From assembly GCA_020073185.1 (NCBI GenBank), contig JAIQFT010000024.1:24369-88368 (forward strand): a DNA stretch of 64,000 nt. The letters are read 5' to 3'. This DNA comes from Terriglobia bacterium (GTDB taxonomy: Bacteria > Acidobacteriota > Terriglobia > Terriglobales > Acidobacteriaceae). Positions 25,545-34,048 of this stretch are shown here, in pieces. The notes under the pieces are model-generated. The model had not been told where the DNA came from and made no database searches. It worked only from the letters and a program-made list of their open reading frames with translations. Position numbers and translations under genes: made by a program. How positions within the stretch are numbered: the first letter of the stretch is position 1; the number at the start of each line of letters is the position of its first letter.

Positions 25545-26357
25545 TCAAGCGCGTGAGCCCGAGACGAGCCGAAGCACAGTATCCGCAACCGTAGCAAACG
25601 CCTTACTCCCCGGATCAATCACATCGAAGTGGTTGGCCTTCGGGAGGGGGACGAACTCCACCTGCTCGCCGCGGTTTTTTTTCACTGCGGCGTAATCGCG
25701 GCTGATGGCGACGGGCACGACCTCGTCGGCGAGGCCGTGCACGATCGCTTGGCGCGCGTTCTGGATGTTCAATTCCAGCGGCGACGCTTCGCGGTAGTAC
25801 TCCGGCGCCTGCTCGGGGGTGCCGCCGAGGAATTCGACGACGGCATCGTTGCTGAGGTGCAGTTGCCAAGCCCGCCGCAGGTCGAGGACACCGGCCAGCG
25901 AGATGCAGTGGCGGACGGTCTTCTCGTGGGCCGCAAGGCAGAGCGCCAACTGGCCTCCGGCGGAATGTCCGAGGATGACGGCGGGTGCGGCCGCGATGCC
26001 CAGTTCAGCAGCGCGCTGCATCAGGTCGCGATAGGCGGAGCGGACATCCTGGAAGGTGCGCGGCCAGCTTGGAGATGGCAGGCCTTTGGGCCGAGACTCG
26101 GCCCACACCGAGCCGACGCGCCGGTATTCGATGTTGGCGGTGTTGATGCCGCGAGCGGCCAGCGCGGCGCAGAAGGGGCTGGCGTGGATGAGGTCGTAAG
26201 CGGCGCGCCAGTATCCGCCGTGGAGGTTGATGGCCAGCGGGGCGCGCGACTTGTCGCAGGCGAAGTAGAGATCGGCGAATTGTTCCGGCTCGGGCCCGTA
26301 GCGGATGCGCTGGTCGGCTGGGGCAGGTGGCTCGCGGAGGATGTCGTCTCTTGGCAT
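25545..26357 (-). CDS. Alpha/beta hydrolase (kynurenine formamidase/esterase-like)
   Basis: 270 residues with an alpha/beta hydrolase core. The oxyanion loop is HGGYWRA near residue 46, the nucleophile elbow GHSAGGQLAL, and the acid and His are expected in GLADEVVPV and KANHFDVID. The HGGYW oxyanion motif and overall length match BD-FAE/formamidase-like carboxylesterases, including aryl formamidases of tryptophan breakdown. No kyn genes are nearby, so the substrate is open. It is convergent with the tRNA-Val gene. Confidence 0.85.
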   Translation of the reverse strand: MPRDDILREPPAPADQRIRYGPEPEQFADLYFACDKSRAPLAINLHGGYWRAAYDLIHASPFCAALAARGINTANIEYRRVGSVWAESRPKGLPSPSWPRTFQDVRSAYRDLMQRAAELGIAAAPAVILGHSAGGQLALCLAAHEKTVRHCISLAGVLDLRRAWQLHLSNDAVVEFLGGTPEQAPEYYREASPLELNIQNARQAIVHGLADEVVPVAISRDYAAVKKNRGEQVEFVPLPKANHFDVIDPGSKAFATVADTVLRLVSGSRA

Positions 26358-26810
26358 CGTTCATAGACCAGCGGATCGAGATTCGCCGCAACACGCGGAC
26401 GCCACAGTACCGCCGAGTATATTCCGTCCCGAACCGGGCTGGAATTCAGCCTTCCTTCCCTGGAGTGCTTCCAACCGCATTCGGCCCAGTTATGCCGCTG
26501 GCCCGGAGCACTTCATTAGGGGTAATGTCGTAATAGAGAATTTAGACACTATTCCTCATTCGCATTGGGCTTGCGTTTCCATAGCGGCGGCGGGTAGTAT
26601 CAATATCGGCTTCCGAGCGGTACTCTCCCGTACCGCAGTCCGCGCGCAGCAATTGCCAAGCGTCAAGCGGACGAGAATGGTTCACGAGTTTCCATCCGCA
26701 CCCGGAATGAAGGCATCCGGATAATGCGTGACCAGTGGGCGTCTCCGACGGAGTGATTCAACTCAGCGTAAATAATGTTCCCGCTCCCCAGCGGGACTGA
26801 AGAGAGCATC
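26358..26810. other. Intergenic region without recognised gene
   Basis: About 450 bases between divergent genes. Base composition is slightly lower in GC around 26510-26600 (for example GTAATAGAGAATTTAGACAC). No conserved ORF, RNA or palindrome was recognised. Confidence 0.45.
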
Positions 26811-27473
26811 ATGAATTTTGGACCGAAGCATCCCTCAGGCCACGGAGGGAAGGGCAAGCGCCGCCGCGGCCGTCGCGGCCCCGGAGGTCGCCCTGGCGGC
26901 TCCCAAGCCGGCAAGGGTCAGCACAAACAACAGCACAACAATCCCGGCGGAGTCTTTACCCATCCCATGGACCACAGCTACCGCGCCGCGCTGCAGGGCA
27001 ACAACGTTCCCGGAAAACGCGCTGCCGGCACGCAGTATCTGCAGCCCGACCCGGAGCCGCTGCCGCAGCAACACGAGAACGCCGCCGCGCGCATCTTCGT
27101 TTTCATTGACGACCTGTTCTTCCTGGCCAAAATCCAGGAGACGTCGCGCAAGCTGAACGTCAAGGTGGAATACGTCAAAACGGAGAAGGACATCCTGGAG
27201 CGGATGGCTCAGAACGGCAACGACAAGCCGTCGCTGATCATCTTCGACCTCAACAATGTCGGCGCCAAGCCTCTGACCACCATTCCCCGGCTGAAGAAAG
27301 AACTGAAGAAGGGCACCACCATCATCGGGTTCCTGTCGCACGTGCAGGGCGACCTGAAAGTGAAGGCGATGGAGGCGGGTTGCGACATGGTGATCCCGCG
27401 CTCCGCCTTTTCGCAGAACCTCCCGTCGCTGCTGCGCCGCCATGGCGCGCCGGAAGAGCAGGATATTCAGTAG
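26811..27473 (+). CDS. Receiver-like protein with basic low-complexity N-terminus
   Basis: 220 residues. The first 50 are Gly/Lys/Arg rich (KGKRRRGRRGPGGRPGG), possibly nucleic-acid binding. The C-terminal 120 form a receiver-like fold (RIFVFIDDLFFLAKIQETS, SLIIFDLNN, TTIIGFLSH, DMVIPRSAF). The typical first acidic pair (IDD) and the Asp of the third strand (FDLNN) are present, but the usual Thr/Lys switch residues are altered, so it may be a pseudo-receiver. The ATG at 26811 is chosen by GAAGAGAG upstream; an in-frame ATG 36 nt earlier exists. Confidence 0.7.
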   Translation: MNFGPKHPSGHGGKGKRRRGRRGPGGRPGGSQAGKGQHKQQHNNPGGVFTHPMDHSYRAALQGNNVPGKRAAGTQYLQPDPEPLPQQHENAAARIFVFIDDLFFLAKIQETSRKLNVKVEYVKTEKDILERMAQNGNDKPSLIIFDLNNVGAKPLTTIPRLKKELKKGTTIIGFLSHVQGDLKVKAMEAGCDMVIPRSAFSQNLPSLLRRHGAPEEQDIQ

Positions 27474-27545
27474 GCTCCAGGCTGCAGGCGCAAGGCTTCA
27501 GGCAGCTGTGTGCACCTGCGCGATGCCTGAAAGCTAAAGGCTCCT
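27474..27545. repeat. GGCTTCAGGC-type inverted repeat between convergent genes
   Basis: Fills the whole 72-nt gap between two convergent stop codons. Left part GGCTCCAGGCTGCAGGC plus GGCTTCAGGC; right part GCCTGAAAGC plus AAGGCTCC. Its location suggests use as a bidirectional terminator, though this is inference. Confidence 0.55.
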
Positions 27546-27893
27546 TCATCCCGGCGGCCACTTCATGTCGCGCCCGCCGATCAAGTGCAGATGCAGGTGG
27601 AAGACGGATTGGCCGGAGCGCGGCCCGACGTTGTATACCGTGCGATAGCCGTCCTCGATACCGCGCTCCCGCGCGATCTGCGCCGCCACCCGGTGGGAGT
27701 GCCCGATGATCTGCGCGTCCTCCGGTGCTGCTTCCTTGAGCCCGCGGATGTGCTTCTTGGGGATGATGAGCACGTGCGTGGGCGCCTGCGGGCGGATGTC
27801 CTCGATGACCAAGACCTGCTCGTCTTCGAACACCTTACGGCACGGCGTCTTGCCGGCGATCATGTTGCAGAACAGGCAGTCAGTGTGAATCAT
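27546..27893 (-). CDS. HIT-family nucleotide hydrolase/transferase
   Basis: 115-residue histidine triad protein. The active-site motif is FHLHLHLIGGR near the C-terminus (H-x-H-x-H). The N-terminal CLFCNMIAGKTP carries a CxxC that in HinT-like proteins can bind zinc. Length and order (VIEDIRPQAPTHVLIIPKKHI) match the HINT branch, which hydrolyses nucleoside phosphoramidates. Convergent with the receiver-like gene. Confidence 0.94.
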   Translation of the reverse strand: MIHTDCLFCNMIAGKTPCRKVFEDEQVLVIEDIRPQAPTHVLIIPKKHIRGLKEAAPEDAQIIGHSHRVAAQIARERGIEDGYRTVYNVGPRSGQSVFHLHLHLIGGRDMKWPPG

Positions 27894-27920
27894 TAAGGAG
27901 CGCCAGTTTTTGTCTTGACT

Positions 27921-28028
27921 TCATATCCACTGTCCGCTTACAGCCATTCCCGCAACAAATGCAAAGGGCAGAGCGATCCATTCGAGAAACAACGAAATAG
28001 AAATGCTCAGCCACCGGAGATGCTTCAT
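27921..28028 (-). CDS. Possible 35-residue membrane peptide
   Basis: ATG at 28028 opens a 35-codon frame, MKHLRWLSISISLFLEWIAL and onward, with one hydrophobic span and a basic start. It lies in the gap between rlpA and the HIT gene on the same strand, in the frame that follows the rlpA stop codon. A GGCGG just before the ATG is a weak ribosome site. Evidence is only the hydrophobic pattern. Confidence 0.3.
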   Translation of the reverse strand: MKHLRWLSISISLFLEWIALPFAFVAGMAVSGQWI

Positions 28029-28064
28029 CCGCCACGCGTCAGGCACGAGTTTACTCGAACCCGA

Positions 28065-28823
28065 CTAGTCCAGTCTTACCAGAAACGTGTGCTCTCGCGC
28101 CGCGGGGCTGCTGCCGGCGACCTCCTCGGCGCGGTGCTTGTCGTCGCCCAGCACGCGCACCCGCACCCACCAATCGCCGACCGGGCTGCTGAAAGCCAGC
28201 ACCTTGGCAGTGTGATAGCGGCGGGAGAGCTTGTCCTGGATGCGGCGCGCCTCTTCTTCTTCAGGGAAGCCACCCAGTTGCACCGCCCATCGTCCGCCGC
28301 TGCGAATGTCCGCCGGCGACTGCAGGACTTCCAGCTTGACCAGGGCCGTGCCGTGCCGCCACACGTCAATCGCCTTGGCGGCTGCCATCGAAAGATCGAT
28401 GATGCGGTCCTCCACGAAGGGCCCGCGGTCGGTGATCCGCACCACTACCGCCTGCCCGGTTTTCATGTTGGTCACCCGCACGATGGAATTTAGCGGCAGC
28501 GTAAGATGCGCGGCGGTGAGCGCGTTCATGTCATAGACTTCGCCATTGGATCCCTTGCGATTGTGAAAGGGCGCGCCATACCAACTCGCTTTCCCCATCT
28601 GCACAAACAATGGCTTGGCATTGGACGGCGCCGCCGGCTGCGCTTTCGCGGTCTCCTTCGGAGTTTCTACGGCGGGTGCAATCGGGGGCGGCGGCGGGAG
28701 TCTCTGCGCCTCCTTCTTATGGCCGCAGCCGAGGGAAAACAAGGCCACGAAGGCACAGAGCCACGGAAGAAACCAGGCAGCCGTCGATGGACGTTGGTCG
28801 TTAGTCGTTGGCCGCTTTGACAT
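28065..28823 (-). CDS. rlpA: RlpA-like septal lipoprotein with SPOR domain
   Basis: 252 residues from ATG 28823. An export signal ends in the lipobox FSLGC, so it is an outer-membrane lipoprotein. The double-psi beta barrel is visible as ASWYGAPFHNRKGSNGEVYD, LPLNSIVRVTNMKTGQAVVV and ITDRGPFVEDRIIDLS, including the Asp of the lytic transglycosylase site. A C-terminal SPOR domain (WAVQLGGFPEEEEARRIQDK) binds denuded septal glycan in this family. The n-region of the signal peptide (RPTTNDQRPSTAA) is encoded by the ACCAACGAC-type heptad repeat. A longer upstream frame is only translated repeat and is not used. Confidence 0.92.
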   Translation of the reverse strand: MSKRPTTNDQRPSTAAWFLPWLCAFVALFSLGCGHKKEAQRLPPPPPIAPAVETPKETAKAQPAAPSNAKPLFVQMGKASWYGAPFHNRKGSNGEVYDMNALTAAHLTLPLNSIVRVTNMKTGQAVVVRITDRGPFVEDRIIDLSMAAAKAIDVWRHGTALVKLEVLQSPADIRSGGRWAVQLGGFPEEEEARRIQDKLSRRYHTAKVLAFSSPVGDWWVRVRVLGDDKHRAEEVAGSSPAAREHTFLVRLD

Positions 28824-28962
28824 CCGAGAACTGGTTGGGGAATCAACCATCGGCACTTTGCAGGAAGGCGCCGCTAGCCTTCTTGCCATCGGACATCGAC
28901 CATCGACCATCGACTGGCTGCCATCGGACATCGACCATCGACCATCGACTAACGGCCGGTTT
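28786..28962. repeat. GACCATCG/GTCGTTGG heptad palindrome at the rlpA start
   Basis: Block 28786-28811 (GTCGATGGACGTTGGTCG and onward) is inverted relative to blocks at 28891-28914 and 28924-28958 (CATCGACCATCGACCATCG). One arm lies inside the rlpA coding region; the others lie upstream of it. It belongs to the same family as the insert in dnaE2. Confidence 0.7.
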
Positions 28963-29182
28963 TCTTCGTTTCTTCCAGGTAGTCGGCGAATTTCTCCAGC
29001 TCTTTGGAAGCTCGGCGCAGGCCGCGGCTGGAGTGCTCGCGAACTTCCGGCACTACCTCGTCGTTCAGGTACCGGATGAACTTCTCCGTCTCCTGCTCCA
29101 GACGACGGGCCGCTTCCTCTAGTTTGCGTCCGGCGTCCTCGAAAGGAGGGCGCGAAGATTGGCGCTTGTCGGATTGAGTCAT
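28949..29182 (-). CDS. Small helical protein of unknown function
   Basis: 77 residues starting MTQSDKRQSSRPPFEDAGRK. Almost entirely charged amphipathic helix (LEEAARRLEQETEKFIRYLN, RASKELEKFADYLEE), so probably a coiled coil. The ATG at 29182 is chosen because the 14 codons upstream have a different composition. It lies upstream of rlpA on the same strand, separated by heptad repeats. Family not recognised. Confidence 0.6.
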   Translation of the reverse strand: MTQSDKRQSSRPPFEDAGRKLEEAARRLEQETEKFIRYLNDEVVPEVREHSSRGLRRASKELEKFADYLEETKKTGR

Positions 29183-29621
29183 CGCAATAGTCCACGCTCG
29201 TGGCGCACAGCCAAGCTCGATCATTATCGGCCGCCATGAATTCTGAGGTCAATCTGTTCGTACCTTTTCTGTTACTGGCACTCTCAGTTAAGATGCCGAC
29301 GTTCCCGGGCTGCTTTCGTCCCCCCAGGCGCCCGCCTCCGCCACATGCCTGCCGGATTTACCAATTCTCCTTGTTTTTCAAGCAGTTAGCCGCCGGATTG
29401 TGACGCCGTTTAATGCACATGAGTGCCACTAAGCAGCCAAATCTTTCCTTTTCATGCTTTCCGAATGAGGGAGCACGGGGCCAGCCAATATCATAAGGAG
29501 CGCGGGGTATTGCGCCGCCCGTGGGGACGGCAGGGTGAATTGGTTCATCCACGTTGGGGTGTATTTCATCAGTACGTCAGTACGTCGTAAATGCGTTGCC
29601 ACCGCGAAGGGGTGATAGACG
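29183..29621. other. Intergenic region upstream of radical SAM gene
   Basis: About 440 bases. It contains a short direct repeat (CAGTACGTCAGTACGTCG at 29571-29588) and a GC-rich dyad around 29500-29530. GAAGGGGTG precedes the ATG of the next gene. No known riboswitch or RNA could be recognised by eye. Confidence 0.4.
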
Positions 29622-31613
<1,992 letters not shown>

Positions 31614-31750
31614 AGGAAAAACAGCCGGAAGGATTCATCCCGCTGACCACTCTTGTTCCCGCCAACGGGAATGGAAACGGAAAGTCAAACGGGAATGGCG
31701 ACGGTCACGCCAAGCACGAAGAGCAAGAGGCGGTGCTCGGCGACTGAGTT

Positions 31751-31774
31751 GGAGCGCGTTCGCCCTCGAACGCG
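31751..31774 (+). repeat. REP palindrome copy 1
   Basis: GGAG followed by arms CGCGTTCG / CGAACGCG with loop CCCT. Identical over 24 nt to the copies at 31786-31809 and, inverted, 35480-35503. It lies just downstream of the radical SAM reading frame. Confidence 0.85.
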
Positions 31775-31785
31775 ATTGAAGAGCT

Positions 31786-31809
31786 GGAGCGCGTTCGCCC
31801 TCGAACGCG
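31786..31809 (+). repeat. REP palindrome copy 2
   Basis: Second identical 24-nt copy, starting 35 nt after copy 1 in the same orientation and 8 nt before the end of the RAYT transposase gene. Confidence 0.85.
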
Positions 31810-31816
31810 ACGAACA

Positions 31817-32302
31817 TCAATACGCAGGCTCAACCCACGACCACGGATATTCTTCTTCCGTACGTGCCAAACCGCGCCGAACGGGATTCAAGCAGATGTA
31901 GTCCATATACCGCTCGAACTCGCCGTGGCGCAGCAGACGATCGAAAAAGTCGCGATCCCAAACCGGTCCACGACGCTTCAGGAGCTTATTGATCGCGTGC
32001 GCGGAGGGCCCGCGCAAGCCATTCATAATCTCAGCCAAGCCAAAACATTCGCCTGTCTGGTCCGGCAATGGTGCGAACAAGGCATGCACATGGTCGGGCA
32101 TCACAACTGCGGCGTATAAGAACACCCGGTTGTTGTGCTCGCGCCGGAAATTGTCGAGAACAATTGTCCTCGCCTCGGGCGGCAGGACCCAGCGCTTTCG
32201 GGTGGTCATCGTGACAAAGAGAGTGGTTCCACCGTTTTGCTTATGCGGAAGGTCTCGCCGGTACTCGGAGCGTCGCTCGATGACTGGAGACATCTGAGGC
32301 AT
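31817..32302 (-). CDS. REP-associated tyrosine transposase (RAYT, IS200-like)
   Basis: 161 residues with the Y1/HUH fold of IS200-type transposases. Strand TTLFVTMTTRKRWVLP leads into a helix, then VVMPDHVHALF with the metal-binding His71-x-His73. A C-terminal region, VWDRDFFDRLLRHGEF then YMDYICLNPVRRGL, is the NPV..GL signature of RAYTs and supplies the candidate Tyr. RAYTs are single-copy domesticated relatives that act on REP palindromes. Here 24-nt REP palindromes flank the gene on both sides in opposite orientation, which strongly supports the call. The start is ATG 32302 or 32293; longer frames run into an old gene remnant. Confidence 0.9.
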   Translation of the reverse strand: MPQMSPVIERRSEYRRDLPHKQNGGTTLFVTMTTRKRWVLPPEARTIVLDNFRREHNNRVFLYAAVVMPDHVHALFAPLPDQTGECFGLAEIMNGLRGPSAHAINKLLKRRGPVWDRDFFDRLLRHGEFERYMDYICLNPVRRGLARTEEEYPWSWVEPAY

Positions 32303-32368
32303 TCTATGGCGAGAGCACCGGGCTGTGACGTCCGCTTTACCGAAAATCGATGGCAATTCCCAAAAGGA

Positions 32369-32392
32369 CGCGTTCGGGGGCGAACGCGCTCC
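32369..32392 (-). repeat. REP palindrome copy 3 (inverted)
   Basis: On the minus strand: GGAG plus the same CGCGTTCG/CGAACGCG arms with loop CCCC instead of CCCT. It lies 67 nt upstream of the RAYT start and in the orientation opposite to copies 1 and 2, completing a BIME-like arrangement. Confidence 0.85.
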
Positions 32393-32397
32393 AGCTA

Positions 32398-32495
32398 CTA
32401 TTGATGAAGCTGCTGCTGTATCTTCTCTTGCAATTCCTGCCACGCTTCCTGCGCCTGCTGCGTGGGGGCGGCGTCGGCGGTGTCCACTACCTCCA
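32398..32495 (-). pseudogene. Remnant of a second VPS10/BNR-like gene 3' end
   Basis: The minus strand encodes VEVVDTADAAPTQQAQEAWQ, then ELQEKIQQQLHQ and a stop at 32398. The intact gene at 34049 ends EVVDTADAAPTQQAQEAWQEL followed by a similar tail. Bases 32430-32493 and 34084-34147 match at about 62 of 64 positions. Upstream of 32495 similarity stops abruptly, so only the last 30 codons or so remain. Confidence 0.8.
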
Positions 32496-32574
32496 CTGTA
32501 GCGCAGGGTTCTGATCCTGAGTCGAGACGCGGGCATAGCCGTATTTCATGCCCCTGGTGCTGAGACCGAAATTA

Positions 32575-32620
32575 TGAGACGTGCAAGCCCGCTGTTTACG
32601 GGCCTTCGCAGGTCGTCTCA
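32575..32620. repeat. Imperfect hairpin TGAGAC...GTCTCA
   Basis: TGAGAC (32575-32580) pairs with GTCTCA (32615-32620), with an inner stem AAGCCCG / CGGGCCTT around loop CTGTTTA. It sits between the gene remnant and the unknown 293-codon gene; a further TGAGAC occurs at 32635. Possibly an element end. Confidence 0.5.
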
Positions 32621-32685
32621 GGTCCTACCCGTTGTGAGACACTGGGAGCGTTGAGGTGCTGCAAAAGTAGGCCCGGGGGTACGGA

Positions 32686-33567
32686 ATGCAACGGCAAGCG
32701 TATTTAGGCCAGTCAGACGTTCTAGACTTCGTCAGTTGGCTTTCCAACCTGCTCACTAAAAGCACGCCGAAACATCAATATTCTGAGCCTCGCAAAGCTA
32801 GCGTGACGTTTGACGGGCTGTGGGGTGCTCGTGATAAGTACAAGTGGAAGTTCTCGTTCAAGGCACCGGGCGGGAACGGTGACATCCAGGGTTCTAGTTA
32901 TATGGACAACGATAAGGCGTTGACCGTGCTCAAGAATGGCCTTACGAGCGCATTGAGCGTCGTCCCCCCGGGGAAGGCAGATGTCGCTGCCCGCGATTGG
33001 GCCAAGGCCATTATGAAATGGGGCGGGGTTACGAGCGGAAACGCCAAGTGGCTTGACGCAAACAGCAACGGTTTAGCGAAGCGCCTAGCGGACACGCGGA
33101 GCATCCTCTCTCTCGACGACGATGAGGTGACAGACGACCGCGTTGGGCGATTTACTGTGGGGATGTCGAAGGCATACTCTTTGCTCGTAGATAAATTTAT
33201 TATTTACGACAGCCGCGTTGCTGCGACACTGGCGTGGCTTGTCGCGTTGTGGTGTCAAGAGACTAGCAGAGCGTGCGTACCGCCTTTGCTTCGCGTGGGA
33301 TGTTTGCCCGCCAAAGAGGGGGAAAACGCCCACAAGTTACGGAATCCCAGCTGTACTCATTTCAGCTTTCCGTGGGTAAACAACAGTCCAGCCCAGCACG
33401 TTCGTTGGAATCTTCGTGGGAGTTGGATTCTCTCCAGCGCATTAGCTTCCTCAAAAGAGGCGAAGTTCCATGCCGATACGCAGCCATTACGAGCGCTAGA
33501 GGCGGCGTTCTTCATGTGGGGCTATGATGTAGCCGGAATACCGGCGTGCTCAGTGTGTCACTTGTAG
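32686..33567 (+). CDS. Unknown protein in an atypical insert
   Basis: 293 residues, no signal peptide. Recognisable blocks are ARDWAKAIMKWGGVTSGN, MSKAYSLLVDKFIIYDSRVAA followed by TLAWLVALWCQ, and the C-terminal RALEAAFFMWGYD. The phrase IYDSRVAxxL and a terminal LEAAxFMxGYD recall an uncharacterised family of stand-alone, accessory-region proteins, possibly with a helix-hairpin-helix glycosylase-like fold; this recollection is weak. Base composition is less GC-rich than the flanks. It is embedded between a gene remnant and the intact VPS10-like gene, consistent with acquisition. The function is not known. Confidence 0.6.
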   Translation: MQRQAYLGQSDVLDFVSWLSNLLTKSTPKHQYSEPRKASVTFDGLWGARDKYKWKFSFKAPGGNGDIQGSSYMDNDKALTVLKNGLTSALSVVPPGKADVAARDWAKAIMKWGGVTSGNAKWLDANSNGLAKRLADTRSILSLDDDEVTDDRVGRFTVGMSKAYSLLVDKFIIYDSRVAATLAWLVALWCQETSRACVPPLLRVGCLPAKEGENAHKLRNPSCTHFSFPWVNNSPAQHVRWNLRGSWILSSALASSKEAKFHADTQPLRALEAAFFMWGYDVAGIPACSVCHL

Positions 33568-34048
33568 GGTCGAAAACCGTGTGGCAGTTCTTTCGTATAG
33601 TTTGTGACGATAGACTTCGGAGATCGCGGCTTTTGCGGGTACCTAGGGGGTGCACTCGCGTGCGCTTTCTCATCCGCCATCGTCGTGCCGTGCCTCTGCA
33701 TATCGACGACTTTCACGGGAGGGGCTGAAATCTTGCCGGGTGAAAATTCCCGTTTGTTGTGGGGGGTGCCTAATTAGCGCTTCCGTTTGGTTGGGAAAGG
33801 ATTTAATGCGGCCTGACCTGATTACGTGGTGACAGCTGGTGTGTGCTCCTCACCAGCGCTTAACCTGCGGGGAACAGTGCGAAGTAAACCTCCAGCATGC
33901 CGGTGCGCTTGTAATACTCGTAAAGTTCGCCCCGGCCCATGCGTTTAGAAAAACCTGCGGTTCGGCGCGGCAACTGGCTGGGTGCGGTGAGGGCGTCGTA
34001 AAGGCCAAGCCTTCCGACTTCCGGAGTCCCGTAGCGTAGGGACGGCAC
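33568..34048. other. Non-coding or decayed region of the insert
   Basis: About 480 bases with no recognised gene. A 62-codon minus-strand frame (33860-34048, beginning MPSLRYGTPEVGRLGLYDAL) may be a gene fragment but has no recognised relative. CCGTCCCTACG at its start resembles other dispersed hairpin sequences. Confidence 0.4.

Noticed and set aside
28824..29252. Longer start for RlpA
   Set aside because: The extension is translated heptad repeat and shadow of the helical-protein gene; the lipoprotein signal begins at 28823.
29183..29621. Riboswitch upstream of the first radical SAM gene
   Set aside because: No known aptamer core could be recognised by eye; a covariance search would be needed.
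32575..32620. tRNA or attachment site in the hairpin near the insert
   Set aside because: No cloverleaf and no matching direct repeat at the other end; no integrase nearby.
33860..34048. 62-codon minus-strand frame with protein-like sequence
   Set aside because: Starts within a hairpin-like sequence next to the VPS10-like stop and has no recognised family; kept only as a possible fragment.
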